The notes beneath the pieces were generated by a model. It worked only from the letters and a program-made list of their open reading frames with translations, was not told the origin of the DNA and did not search any database. The position numbers were made by a program, and so were the translations under genes. Source: a virus. From it: DNA of 25,755 bases. Below are positions 1 through 7,143 of the stretch, piece by piece; the stretch's first letter is position 1; the number at the start of each line of letters is the position of its first letter. The stretch lies in the IMG/VR virus record IMGVR_UViG_3300045581_000343, positions 1-25,755 of that record, one strand, 5' to 3'.

Positions 1-276
1 AAACTTTTCTTTGTATGCCCTGCTAACTTCTAGTTTTGTTTTTGGCGTTGGCTTGTTCTTTGCACGACCAAAACCATAAACAGGCGCATGACCTTGTTTG
101 TGTGGTTGCCAATCAATGATTTTTACCCCTACCTCAGCCCATAGTTTTAAATACTGAGTGACGTTACGACGGTTTATACCGAGCTTTTCTGATAATTCTA
201 TGGTTGTTAGTCCGTGTTCTTCTTCTAAGTATTTTAGCCCGAGCTTATATTCCGGTTTTAGTTGTCGTTTTATCAT
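1..276 (-). CDS. Helix-turn-helix DNA-binding protein, 3' end beyond window
   Basis: The reading frame starts at ATG 276-274 and stays open for 92 codons to the left edge, so the C-terminus is missing. Residues about 20-50 read as a helix-turn-helix: a helix ending near EEEHGL, then TTIELSEKLGINRRNVTQYL, in which GINRRNVTQYL looks like the recognition helix. A basic stretch rich in Lys and Pro follows (about 70-85). This suggests a small phage DNA-binding or regulatory protein; its target cannot be told from the sequence. The start lies 32 bases inside the preceding gene and has no clear Shine-Dalgarno sequence, so it is probably translated by coupling to the upstream frame. It is the last readable gene of a leftward operon. 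Confidence 0.7.
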   Translation of the reverse strand, partial: MIKRQLKPEYKLGLKYLEEEHGLTTIELSEKLGINRRNVTQYLKLWAEVGVKIIDWQPHKQGHAPVYGFGRAKNKPTPKTKLEVSRAYKEKF

Positions 277-397
277 TGTAATACCGTGTAAAATCATCTA
301 ATGCGGCTTTCTCGGCTTCTTTTCGTGATTGTAGTCCGTCATACTCACGAATAGCTGCGCGTTCTTCTAGCCATTCTTTATGCTGTTTGTTGTTCAT
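245..397 (-). CDS. Small charged hypothetical protein (50 aa)
   Basis: A 50-codon frame starting MNNKQHKEWLEER and ending KTTTKTGI. It is highly charged and predicted to be mostly helical, with no recognisable family. Its start overlaps the end of the upstream 63-aa gene by 20 bases, and its last 32 bases overlap the helix-turn-helix gene in another frame. The nested, co-directional arrangement fits a translationally coupled phage operon and supports it being a real gene. Function unknown. Confidence 0.6.
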   Translation of the reverse strand: MNNKQHKEWLEERAAIREYDGLQSRKEAEKAALDDFTRYYNDKTTTKTGI

Positions 398-569
398 TTT
401 GGCTTAGAAATTCGTCAATATCACGGCGCAAATCCATCTCGTCGCCAGTAATCCAAGTAGCTTTTTTATTCCGCAGATACTCAAGACGTGCGCGGTATTG
501 GTTCTCTACTGTAAGACCTTGGGCAATCTTGGCATCTGATAGTGCGTATTTAAGTGCGATGTAGTCCAT
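378..569 (-). CDS. Hypothetical phage protein (63 aa)
   Basis: The start codon at 569 has a good ribosome binding site just upstream (AGAGGAT, about 4 bases from the ATG). The protein is 63 aa, mixed-charge and probably helical, with the central pattern ENQYRARLEYLRNKKATWITGDE. No catalytic motif, signal peptide or membrane segment is visible. It is the second gene of the leftward operon, 10 bases after the 85-aa gene and overlapping the 50-aa gene. Function not recognised. Confidence 0.65.
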   Translation of the reverse strand: MDYIALKYALSDAKIAQGLTVENQYRARLEYLRNKKATWITGDEMDLRRDIDEFLSQNEQQTA

Positions 570-579
570 TTTATCCTCT

Positions 580-837
580 TTATGCTGGTTTTATTTCAAA
601 ATATACTTGTTGCATAATTTCTTTTTTAATTGTGTTTCCTAATTCGCTACCATTTAAAACAATTTCTGATAACCTTTTATCATCAGAAAGAACTTTTTTA
701 CCAGCTTCTTCAAAACTCATTCCGTTTAAAATATAAGTATTCATTCGTGCTAAAAATTTGGCTGCTTGTTCTATTTCCTGCTTATTTTTAATCTGTTCAG
801 CCATTTTTGCTTTTTGCTCTTTAGACGCGTAAGACAT
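580..837 (-). CDS. Hypothetical phage protein (85 aa), first gene of leftward operon
   Basis: Starts at ATG 837-835 after an AGAGGAAAG ribosome binding site. It has a basic N-terminus (MSYASKEQKAKMAEQ) followed by helical, soluble sequence with the motif GMSFEEAGKKVLSDDKRLSE near the middle. I see no known domain. It lies directly downstream of the predicted leftward promoter at 876-904 and leads the operon that ends in the helix-turn-helix gene, so it is likely expressed together with that regulator-like protein. Confidence 0.65.
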   Translation of the reverse strand: MSYASKEQKAKMAEQIKNKQEIEQAAKFLARMNTYILNGMSFEEAGKKVLSDDKRLSEIVLNGSELGNTIKKEIMQQVYFEIKPA

Positions 838-875
838 TTTTCTTTCCTCTTTGTTTGTTTTGCTTCGATGTATGT

Positions 876-904
876 ATATTACATACTAGCCGACATAAAA
901 GCAA
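876..904 (-). promoter_or_regulatory. Sigma70-type promoter for the leftward operon
   Basis: On the minus strand a TTGCTT -35 box (899-904) and a TAATAT -10 box (876-881) are separated by exactly 17 bases. Transcription would begin near 869, about 30 bases before the first start codon at 837. This is a sequence match only; no operator was identified. Confidence 0.5.
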
Positions 905-943
905 AGCATATTTTCAATTATTTTTATTTTTTTTCTTGTGTTG

Positions 944-949
944 TATAAT
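944..949 (+). promoter_or_regulatory. Possible -10 box for rightward transcription into terS
   Basis: A perfect TATAAT lies 47 bases before the terS start codon in the divergent intergenic region. No good -35 box sits 16-18 bases upstream (that stretch is a T-rich run), so it may need an activator or be fortuitous. The 838-995 region otherwise contains only AT-rich sequence and the leftward promoter. Confidence 0.3.
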
Positions 950-995
950 TAGTACACTATTTTTTGTAAGTGCTTGATTTTTAATGAGGTTGGAA

Positions 996-1247
996 ATGTC
1001 AAGTTATAAAGAGCAAACAGCGGGTAAGCGTGTGAGAATGAGCGAGGACTGGCGCACTAAGATTAAAGCCGCAGAGCTTATCAACCGCTTGGGTAACCAT
1101 GCTATGGGTGGTGTAGAGATGACAGCAACACAGATTAAGGCTGCGGAAATCTTGCTTAAGAAGTGTTTACCTGATTTGCAGCAGGTTCAAGCTAATATCG
1201 AGGCGGATATGAAGGTGACAGAGATAGTGCGTAAGATTGTTGAATAA
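996..1247 (+). CDS. terS: Terminase small subunit (TerS)
   Basis: Packaging initiation protein that should recognise the phage packaging site and recruit the large terminase. The 83-aa product has the sequence KIKAAELINRLGNHAMGGVEMTATQIKAAEILLKKCLPDL, matching the common short TerS pattern of 'I..LINRL..H..G...M..TQI.AAEILL.K.LPDL' that I know from many phages. ATG 996 was chosen over the in-frame ATG 984 because GAGG at 986-989 gives it a properly spaced ribosome binding site. It opens the late module and precedes terL, but a 221-bp gap separates the two. The family call rests on pattern recognition. Confidence 0.8.
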   Translation: MSSYKEQTAGKRVRMSEDWRTKIKAAELINRLGNHAMGGVEMTATQIKAAEILLKKCLPDLQQVQANIEADMKVTEIVRKIVE

Positions 1248-1468
1248 TAAACACCTTACCCCGAAAAAAACCGGGTTTGCTAGTCTGTTTTGTTTTGCCA
1301 GTAATGTGTTGTTATTTAACAACCACAGCCACTAAATTAGTGTACCCTGTGACGGGCCTGTGATGCATTCTGACTATATAGCAAGCGGTTACAGAAAACT
1401 ATCTTGCTGGTGCGGGTCACACCCAATAAATAAATTATACATGTGTATCTTTTTCGCTACAATACAGT
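1248..1468 (+). other. 221-bp structured non-coding gap between terS and terL
   Basis: No plausible gene is present. Visible elements: a weak hairpin (ACCC...GGGT, 1258-1276); a stem of TGTG+TTGTTA pairing with TAACAA+CACA around a TT loop with one bulged C (1305-1327); the direct repeat CCTGTGA at 1346-1352 and 1357-1363, 11 bases apart; nested inverted repeats TGTGAC (1348-1353)/GTCACA (1416-1421) and AGCAAG (1380-1385)/CTTGCT (1403-1408); and ATACA-TG-TGTAT at 1437-1448. Neighbouring packaging genes make a packaging or cleavage site a reasonable guess, but a transcription control region is also possible. Confidence 0.55.
1458..1463 (+). promoter_or_regulatory. Possible -10 box immediately before terL
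   Basis: TACAAT lies 5 bases before the terL ATG at 1469. If used, transcription would begin at or next to the start codon and give a leaderless message, which would agree with the lack of any Shine-Dalgarno sequence there. The position 17 bases further upstream (1435-1440, TTATAC) is a poor -35 box, so this is weak. Confidence 0.2.
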
Positions 1469-2704
1469 ATGCAAGTAGAATTTAAAACTTTAAAAGTTTA
1501 CAGACCATTTCTTGAGCGTAGTAGGTACAAATTCGCTAAGGGTGGTCGTGCTGCTGGTCGTTCTCATTTCTTCGCTGAAAGCTTAATTGAACGTCATTTA
1601 ATGACACAGACCCGCTCAGTATGTGTGCGTGAGTACCAAAACTCTATTAGTGATTCTGTCAAGTCTTTGTTAGAAGTAAAAATACAACATTACGGTCTTC
1701 AGGATTTCTTTAGTATTACTAAGACAGAAATTACAGATAAGAACGGCGGTCGCATCATTTTCCGTGGATTGAAAGACCACACAGCAGAGTCTATTAAATC
1801 ACTCGAAGGCACGGACGTTTGCTGGATAGAAGAGGGCCGGAATATCTCACAAACAAGCCTAGACAAGCTTATACCGACGATAATGCGTAAAGCTGGCGCG
1901 GAGATGTGGTGCTCATATAACCCGGAAGAGCCAACAGACCCGATTGATTTGCTTGCTCTAAATCCGCCTGCTGGTTCAATTGTCATTCATTCTACGTATC
2001 AAGATAACCTTGCATTTCTCGATAAGCAATTTGTTTCTGAAGAAATCGAGCCGATGCGGGAGAGAGACTTTGACAAATTCAATTGGATTTATCTTGGCAA
2101 CTATCGGAAACAGTCTCAGGCTACAGTCTTCAAAAACTGGGAGGTTAAAGAGTTTGAGAGCGACGCTGGTGCGGATTTTAGGTTTGGTGCTGACTGGGGC
2201 TTTAGTGTTGACCCTACTGTGCTTATACGCTGCTACATATCTGGTAGGATTCTTTATGTAGACTACGAAGCGCACATGGTCGGCTGTGAGATTGATAAGC
2301 TGCCAGACTTGTTTGATACTGTTCCTCGTTGCCGTGACTTCTTTATCACTGCTGATAGCGCAAGACCGGAAACTATCAGTTATCTACGCAACCACGGCTT
2401 CCCTCGAATTGTGCCAGCAGTCAAAGGGCCAAAATCAATCGAAGAAGGTATCGAGTTTTTAAAATCGTTTGACATTGTTGTGCATCCTAGATGCGGACAT
2501 CTAATCCAAGAATTGAAAACTTACTCTTACAGATACGAATTAGACCAAATGACTGGCGAGATTAAAATATCTAATCAGCTAGAAGACAAAAACAACCACG
2601 TAATTGACGCATTGCGCTACGCATGCGAGAATGCCCGTAAACTAAACAATTCGGCAAAGGTTGATAATTACATGCCGCCCGTTGTGAATCTTTCTTGGAA
2701 ATGA
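1469..2704 (+). CDS. terL: Terminase large subunit (TerL)
   Basis: ATP-driven DNA packaging motor and headful/cos nuclease. The 411-aa protein fits the usual Terminase_3 (PBSX-type) length and layout. The N-terminal ATPase has a P-loop at residues 24-32 (KGGRAAGRS, with Arg where Lys is usual) and a Walker B plus catalytic Glu at 117-122 (VCWIEE), followed by a CSYNPEEPTDP segment (148-158) typical of the family. The C-terminal RNase H-like nuclease has candidate metal-binding acids Asp242 (GADWG), Asp296 (ITADSARPE) and Asp380 (HVIDALRY). No Shine-Dalgarno sequence precedes the ATG, and the preceding gap is unusual. Its stop overlaps the start region of the portal gene. Confidence 0.95.
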   Translation: MQVEFKTLKVYRPFLERSRYKFAKGGRAAGRSHFFAESLIERHLMTQTRSVCVREYQNSISDSVKSLLEVKIQHYGLQDFFSITKTEITDKNGGRIIFRGLKDHTAESIKSLEGTDVCWIEEGRNISQTSLDKLIPTIMRKAGAEMWCSYNPEEPTDPIDLLALNPPAGSIVIHSTYQDNLAFLDKQFVSEEIEPMRERDFDKFNWIYLGNYRKQSQATVFKNWEVKEFESDAGADFRFGADWGFSVDPTVLIRCYISGRILYVDYEAHMVGCEIDKLPDLFDTVPRCRDFFITADSARPETISYLRNHGFPRIVPAVKGPKSIEEGIEFLKSFDIVVHPRCGHLIQELKTYSYRYELDQMTGEIKISNQLEDKNNHVIDALRYACENARKLNNSAKVDNYMPPVVNLSWK

Positions 2705-2706
2705 TT

Positions 2707-4758
2707 ATGGATGATTTTTTAGCTCAATGCTTACGCAAATTTGATGATGCTTATAATATCGGTCAGGATGAGCGATTGCAGTCACAGGAAGACCGCCGAT
2801 TCTATTCTATTACTGGGGCGCAGTATGAGGGAAACTATGCGCGACTGTTTGAGAACCGAGCGAAGCCTGAGTTTAATAAATGTCATCAAGCTGTGATTCG
2901 AGCTATTGCTGAGTATCGGAACAATCGGATAGACGTTGATTTTATTCCAAAGGATGGGAAGAGCGACGAATTAGCCGATTTATGCGATGGTCTGTATCGT
3001 GCAGACTTTCAAGATTCGCAGGGATTAGAGGCTGTTGATAATGCCTACGAAGAGGCGCTTGGCGGTGGTTTTGGTGCTTTCAGGCTGTGTAATGAGTACG
3101 AAGACGACGAAGACGAAGACGACGACAAACAACGGATTAGATTTGAGCCTATCCCAGATGCAGACCAGCGAGTGTTCTTTGACCCTACAGCGTTGCGTAT
3201 GGATAAATCAGATGCCGATTGGGGGTGCGTTCTAACTCCTTACTCTGTCGATTCTTATATAGAAAATTTCGGTGATGACCCTACATCGTGGCCCATTGAG
3301 AAGTTTTACCAGCACTTTGATTGGTGCAACGATAAAAACGTATATGTAGCCGAATGGTATCAAAAAGAGCAAGTAACCGAAACAGTGCTTCACTTTGTTG
3401 ATTCTACTGGCGAAAAGCGTAAGGTTTACAAATCAGAATATGACGAAGATGAGCAAAAAGAGCTTGCAGCGTTAGGTTTTGTGCTAGAGAAGTCTAAAAA
3501 GGTCAAGAAAACCAAAATCCACAAGTATTTGCTATCCGGTTCTAAGATTCTAGAAGACTGCGGTTATATCGCTGGAAAGCATATTCCGATTGTGCCTGTA
3601 TATTGCAAACGCTGGTATGTCAACGGAATTGAACGGTTTATGGGTATTGTTCGGCCCGGCAAAGACCCGCAACGGATTAAAAATGCTTTGATTGCTATTC
3701 TTGCAGAGATTGCAACCTATCCGCAAATTCGCAAGCCAATCTTTGTGCCAGAGCAAGTTGCTGGCCTGAGTCATATGTGGGCCAATGATACGATTGAGCG
3801 TAACCCGTATTTACTAGTCAATAAAGTCACCGGAGCAGATGGTAGTATTTCAGCACAAGGTCCAGTTGCTATTCTTGAGCCGCCTACCGTTCCTCAGTCT
3901 TTAGCTGCGTTACTGACACTTACCGAGCAAGACATCCAAGAAATTCTCGGCAACAATCAATCAGCCGATAAGTTAGTATCGAATGTATCTGGTCAAGCAG
4001 TTGATATGATTCAACAACGTGTTGACGTTAATCTATTCTTGCCAATGTCTAACTTGGCCCGTGCTTTACAGCGTGCTGGTCAGATTTGGTTGTCAATGGC
4101 TAAGGATATTTACACCGACGATGACCGAGAAATGAAATATCTCGGAAAAGAAAACGAGCCAGAGTCGCGCAAGTTAAAATCTGACCCGTATTTAGACGAA
4201 GAAACCGGAAAGATTACGCTTAAAAACGATTTGAGCCGCGCTGATTTTGACGTGTATGCAGACGTAGGCCCGACATCAACAAGCAAGCGAAACTCGGTCG
4301 TTAAGAATCTAATGGCTATCCATGCTCAAGAACAAGACCCACAGCGCAAAACAGTTCTTGCATCGCTGATTATGCAAAATATGGAGGGCGAAGGCCTTGC
4401 AGATGTGCGTAAATATTACCGCAATATGCTGTTGCAACTTGGCGCAGTAGAGCCGACCGAAGATGAAAAAGAAGAATTGCAGGCCAAGGCAATGCAAAAC
4501 ATGCAGCCAACACCAGAGCAGCAATACTTAAATGCGCTTTCTGAGCAAGCAAACGCAGATGCAACTAAATCACGAGTAGATACTGTTTTAAACTTAGCCA
4601 AGGCCGAAGAAACCAAGGCTAAGACCATGAAAACTCTGGCAGAGATCGACCAGTCAGAACAAGAAATGGCAGTTAAGAACATGCAAGTTTTAGCGCAATC
4701 AGCGCAAGCGCAACCGGCAGCGCCTAGTGCCGAGAATGGAGTAAATGTAAATGAGTGA
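2707..4758 (+). CDS. Portal protein, P22 gp1-like
   Basis: Forms the dodecameric ring at the unique capsid vertex through which DNA is packaged and ejected. At about 683 aa it is close to the P22 portal (725 aa), and its N-terminal pattern (SQEDRRFYSITGAQYEG, then a conserved AEYRNNRIDVDFIPKDG) is typical of P22-like portals. An acidic run around residues 132-140 (DDEDEDDD) is encoded by GAC/GAA repeats near 3099-3126. The C-terminal part (about 590-680) is Gln/Ala/Glu-rich and helical, as expected for the barrel region. ATG 2707 was preferred because GGAA at 2697-2700 is correctly spaced; ATG 2701, overlapping the terL stop, is the alternative. Its end overlaps the scaffold gene by 8 bases. 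Confidence 0.93.
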   Translation: MDDFLAQCLRKFDDAYNIGQDERLQSQEDRRFYSITGAQYEGNYARLFENRAKPEFNKCHQAVIRAIAEYRNNRIDVDFIPKDGKSDELADLCDGLYRADFQDSQGLEAVDNAYEEALGGGFGAFRLCNEYEDDEDEDDDKQRIRFEPIPDADQRVFFDPTALRMDKSDADWGCVLTPYSVDSYIENFGDDPTSWPIEKFYQHFDWCNDKNVYVAEWYQKEQVTETVLHFVDSTGEKRKVYKSEYDEDEQKELAALGFVLEKSKKVKKTKIHKYLLSGSKILEDCGYIAGKHIPIVPVYCKRWYVNGIERFMGIVRPGKDPQRIKNALIAILAEIATYPQIRKPIFVPEQVAGLSHMWANDTIERNPYLLVNKVTGADGSISAQGPVAILEPPTVPQSLAALLTLTEQDIQEILGNNQSADKLVSNVSGQAVDMIQQRVDVNLFLPMSNLARALQRAGQIWLSMAKDIYTDDDREMKYLGKENEPESRKLKSDPYLDEETGKITLKNDLSRADFDVYADVGPTSTSKRNSVVKNLMAIHAQEQDPQRKTVLASLIMQNMEGEGLADVRKYYRNMLLQLGAVEPTEDEKEELQAKAMQNMQPTPEQQYLNALSEQANADATKSRVDTVLNLAKAEETKAKTMKTLAEIDQSEQEMAVKNMQVLAQSAQAQPAAPSAENGVNVNE

Positions 4759-5554
4759 CGAGCTTGAAGTTCAGGAAGTAGTCGAAGAAGTGCAGGAAGT
4801 TGAAGAAGTAGAGCAGGTCGTCGAAGAGCAACAAGACGAAGTTCAGGAAGAGCAGGCAGAAGAGGTGCAAGCCGAGCAGGAAGAACCGCAAGACGAAAGC
4901 GTGCCAATCCGTGATATGCGCCGCCGACTGCGTGAGCTTAACAAGGAAAACAAAGAGCTAAAGCGTAAGCTAGAGCCAGAAACCAAAGAGCCAGAGTTAG
5001 GAAAAGAACCATCGCTCGAAGATTTTGACTATGATGAGGGCGCGTTCCGTTCGGCTTATAAAGATTGGGTTAAAAAGTCAATTGAAGTTGAAAAGAAAAA
5101 AGAAGCTGAAAAAGAGCGTGAGCAATTAGCTCAAAAATCATTCTCTGAAAAGGTCAATGCCTACAATGAGGCCAAAAAGCAATATGACCCAGACGAAATT
5201 GAGGATGCAGAGCTATACGTTCAAGATTTGTTAAGCACGGTTCAGCAAAGTTTAATTGTTAAAGTCTTGCAAAACCCTGCCGAGTTTGTTTTACGGCTTG
5301 GAAAAGACAAAGACCTAGCATCTGAGCTATCTAAAATCACAGACCCGATTGATTTTGCGGTCAAACTAGCATCTTTTGAAAGTGGAACGAAAATGCAACC
5401 AAAAACGACTACAAAACCCGCGCCAGAGAAGACTCTACGCTCTAGCGCACCGAACGAAGGAACTAATAAGCGAATTGAGGATGCCTTAGAGCGTGCAAGG
5501 AATACCGGAGATTATGACGAGTATTTCAAACTAAAGCGTTCATTGTCTAAATAA
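4751..5554 (+). CDS. Scaffolding protein
   Basis: Internal assembly chaperone for the procapsid, normally absent from mature virions. Its place between portal and coat matches P22 gene 8. The 267-aa product has a very acidic N-terminus of imperfect EVQEVVEE-like repeats (residues 1-50), a basic helical stretch (about 55-76), a long charged coiled-coil middle (about 85-150) and a basic C-terminal helical end (KRIEDALERARN...YFKLKRSLSK), the expected position for coat binding. The start overlaps the portal stop and has GGAG 9 bases upstream. A strong terminator follows. Called from composition and position, since scaffolds diverge too fast for motif recognition. Confidence 0.85.
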   Translation: MSDELEVQEVVEEVQEVEEVEQVVEEQQDEVQEEQAEEVQAEQEEPQDESVPIRDMRRRLRELNKENKELKRKLEPETKEPELGKEPSLEDFDYDEGAFRSAYKDWVKKSIEVEKKKEAEKEREQLAQKSFSEKVNAYNEAKKQYDPDEIEDAELYVQDLLSTVQQSLIVKVLQNPAEFVLRLGKDKDLASELSKITDPIDFAVKLASFESGTKMQPKTTTKPAPEKTLRSSAPNEGTNKRIEDALERARNTGDYDEYFKLKRSLSK

Positions 5555-5562
5555 CAAAGATT

Positions 5563-5585
5563 AGCCGGATTTTTCCGGCTTTTTT
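5563..5585 (+). terminator. Rho-independent terminator after scaffold gene
   Basis: Perfect 7-bp stem AGCCGGA (5563-5569)/TCCGGCT (5574-5580) with a TTTT loop, followed by a T-run. It starts 8 bases after the scaffold stop codon and precedes a new promoter for the coat gene. Confidence 0.85.
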
Positions 5586-5592
5586 GTACCGC

Positions 5593-5621
5593 TTGACAAT
5601 TTTCTAAAATTAGATAAAAAT
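5593..5621 (+). promoter_or_regulatory. Candidate promoter for the coat gene
   Basis: A perfect TTGACA -35 box (5593-5598) directly follows the terminator. The best -10 is TAAAAA (5615-5620, 16-base spacing) or AAAAAT (5616-5621, 17-base spacing), both weak. A TTGACA of this quality between a terminator and the coat gene suggests separate coat expression. The leader of roughly 100 bases also contains AGTGA...TCACT, able to form a small hairpin, and ends with a strong AAAGGGG ribosome binding site. Confidence 0.5.
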
Positions 5622-5733
5622 TCATCAAAGTGTCGCGTACTATAACGCTGATTAAAATTTATTCGGCTTCCATCGGCCTCTTAATGATGAGTGACTATGT
5701 TTATTTATTCACTTTTTATGAAAGGGGCTAATA

Positions 5734-6963
5734 ATGCCTAATGCTTTAATTAAAGACCTAGAGATTATGTTCGGCGAATTCGTAGATGGCTACGATTCTG
5801 CTACCGTAATGTCTAACGAGTGCGAAACTTCCTTCCCATCACCACAAGCAATGCAACGCGCTGGTGATACCTTCTACGTTCCACAGTCATATAACGCAAC
5901 AGTAACCACTGGCCTAGATATTTCTGGTGCTTCTGATACTGACGTTATTCAACGTGTTGTACCTACTGTTTATCGACAGCCTGATAACGTCCGTTTTTCT
6001 TTGGATGCTAAAGAAATGCGCGACCCTGAAACCATGAAACGCATGGGCGAAGCCGCATCTTTGCGCTTGGCTGCTGAAATTGAAAACAACGTCAATGCTG
6101 CGGTAACTAATCGCGCGTCTATCGTTGTTAAGAAAGTTGGCGCGTTCACTTGGGATGATGGCTTAAACGCTGAACAACAAATGCTTATTCGTGGTGTTGG
6201 CATGGGCCGTACTCGCAAGCTGTTTATGAACCCAACTGATTATGTTCAAGTTGCTAAAGACTTGGGTAACCGTCAGTATATGGCAGACATTAACAAATCG
6301 GCTTACGAGCGTTCACAAGTTCCAGGTATCGGTGGCTTCCGCACTTTCCGATTGGATATGGCTAACAACGTGACCGCTGTTGGTACTGTTTCTGGCACTA
6401 CTATTAACGGCAATCAGTCTTACACACCTTCAGCTATGACTGGTGATGTGCCGACAGATAACCGCCAAATGGTTCTGAACGTATCGGGCGCAAACATTGC
6501 AAACATTAAAGCGGGTGATTCGTTTGTTGTAGCTGGCGTTAATAGCACTCACCAAATCAACAAGACAAGCACTGGTTCGCCTTTGACTTTCCGTGTAATT
6601 TCTGTTGCTGGTGGCGGTGCTAACTTGACTGTAAGCCCTCCTATTATCACTTCTGGCCCATACCAAAACGCCACCGCACAGGCTGCAAACGGTGCTGCAA
6701 TCACATTCTTAAACACTGTGACTGCACCTTCCAACGTATTCTGGGCTGATGGTTCTGTAGGTTTGGATTATGGTCGCCTTGCGTTCCCATCTGGTCAGGG
6801 CGCTCAAGTTATGACCTCAACCACTAAAAACGGCGTGCCTTTGACTATGGCTTACGAATTTAACTCATTGACTGCTAAAACCACTGTCCGGTTTAGCACG
6901 ATTTATGCGGTTACTGTTCGTGATCCAGAGCAAGTTGGTATCATCTTAGCCAACCAAACCTAA
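5734..6963 (+). CDS. Major capsid (coat) protein, P22 gp5-like
   Basis: HK97-fold coat protein building the icosahedral head. Its 409 aa is near the P22 coat length (430 aa). The N-terminus (MPNALIKDLEIMFGEFVDGYDS), DTFYVPQ near 45-51 and SLDAKEMRDPE around 89-98 follow the P22 coat family pattern. Residues about 220-330, rich in Gly, Thr and Ser (INGNQSY, KAGDSFVVAGVN, GGANLTVSPPI), probably form the inserted I-domain known from P22 coat. It has its own candidate promoter, a strong AAAGGGG ribosome binding site, and a hairpin just after its stop, consistent with being the most highly made protein of the module. Confidence 0.93.
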   Translation: MPNALIKDLEIMFGEFVDGYDSATVMSNECETSFPSPQAMQRAGDTFYVPQSYNATVTTGLDISGASDTDVIQRVVPTVYRQPDNVRFSLDAKEMRDPETMKRMGEAASLRLAAEIENNVNAAVTNRASIVVKKVGAFTWDDGLNAEQQMLIRGVGMGRTRKLFMNPTDYVQVAKDLGNRQYMADINKSAYERSQVPGIGGFRTFRLDMANNVTAVGTVSGTTINGNQSYTPSAMTGDVPTDNRQMVLNVSGANIANIKAGDSFVVAGVNSTHQINKTSTGSPLTFRVISVAGGGANLTVSPPIITSGPYQNATAQAANGAAITFLNTVTAPSNVFWADGSVGLDYGRLAFPSGQGAQVMTSTTKNGVPLTMAYEFNSLTAKTTVRFSTIYAVTVRDPEQVGIILANQT

Positions 6964-6968
6964 TGAGT

Positions 6969-6992
6969 GAGGGGCTTAGGCCCCTCTCTTTT
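6969..6992 (+). terminator. Hairpin after coat gene, attenuator-like terminator
   Basis: Perfect 7-bp GC-rich stem GAGGGGC (6969-6975)/GCCCCTC (6980-6986) with a TTAG loop, followed by TCTTTT. The short T-tract suggests partial termination, or protection of the coat mRNA 3' end. The next gene's ribosome binding site (GGAGAGAG) follows at once and can pair with CTCTC from the hairpin's 3' arm, so two structures may compete. Confidence 0.6.
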
Positions 6993-7002
6993 GGAGAGAG
7001 TA

Positions 7003-7143
7003 ATGCTCAAAAAAGGTTATAGCAAAAAAACCGTAAGCGAGAATATCCGCAAAGAAGTTAAATCTGGCAAGCCAGTTAAGCAAGCTGTTGCAATTGCGCT
7101 TTCAGTAGCTAAAGAAGCAAAAAAACGGAGTGGTAAAAAATGA
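7003..7143 (+). CDS. Small basic phage protein (46 aa), DUF6496-like
   Basis: A 46-codon frame with ATG 7003 preceded by the strong ribosome binding site GGAGAGAG. The sequence MLKKGYSKKTVSENIRKEVK followed by GKPVKQAVAIALSVAKEAKK matches a small Lys-rich family common in phages ('GYSKKTVSKNI..E...GKP.KQAVAIAL..A'), which I associate with DUF6496; its role is unknown to me. The high Lys content suggests nucleic acid contact. Its stop overlaps the next start (ATGA). The position just after the coat gene is usual for structural accessory proteins. Confidence 0.75.
   Translation: MLKKGYSKKTVSENIRKEVKSGKPVKQAVAIALSVAKEAKKRSGKK

Noticed and set aside
766-948. Plus-strand Phe-rich frame of 60 codons
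   Set aside because: Shadow of the A-rich 85-aa gene and its promoter region.
3099-3126. GAC/GAA trinucleotide run as a possible microsatellite
   Set aside because: It encodes the acidic Asp/Glu run of the portal in frame, which explains the pattern.
4416-4907. Minus-strand open frame of 163 codons over the portal/scaffold junction
   Set aside because: Ala/Leu/Cys-rich shadow of the repetitive Glu/Gln codons of the scaffold N-terminus on the other strand.
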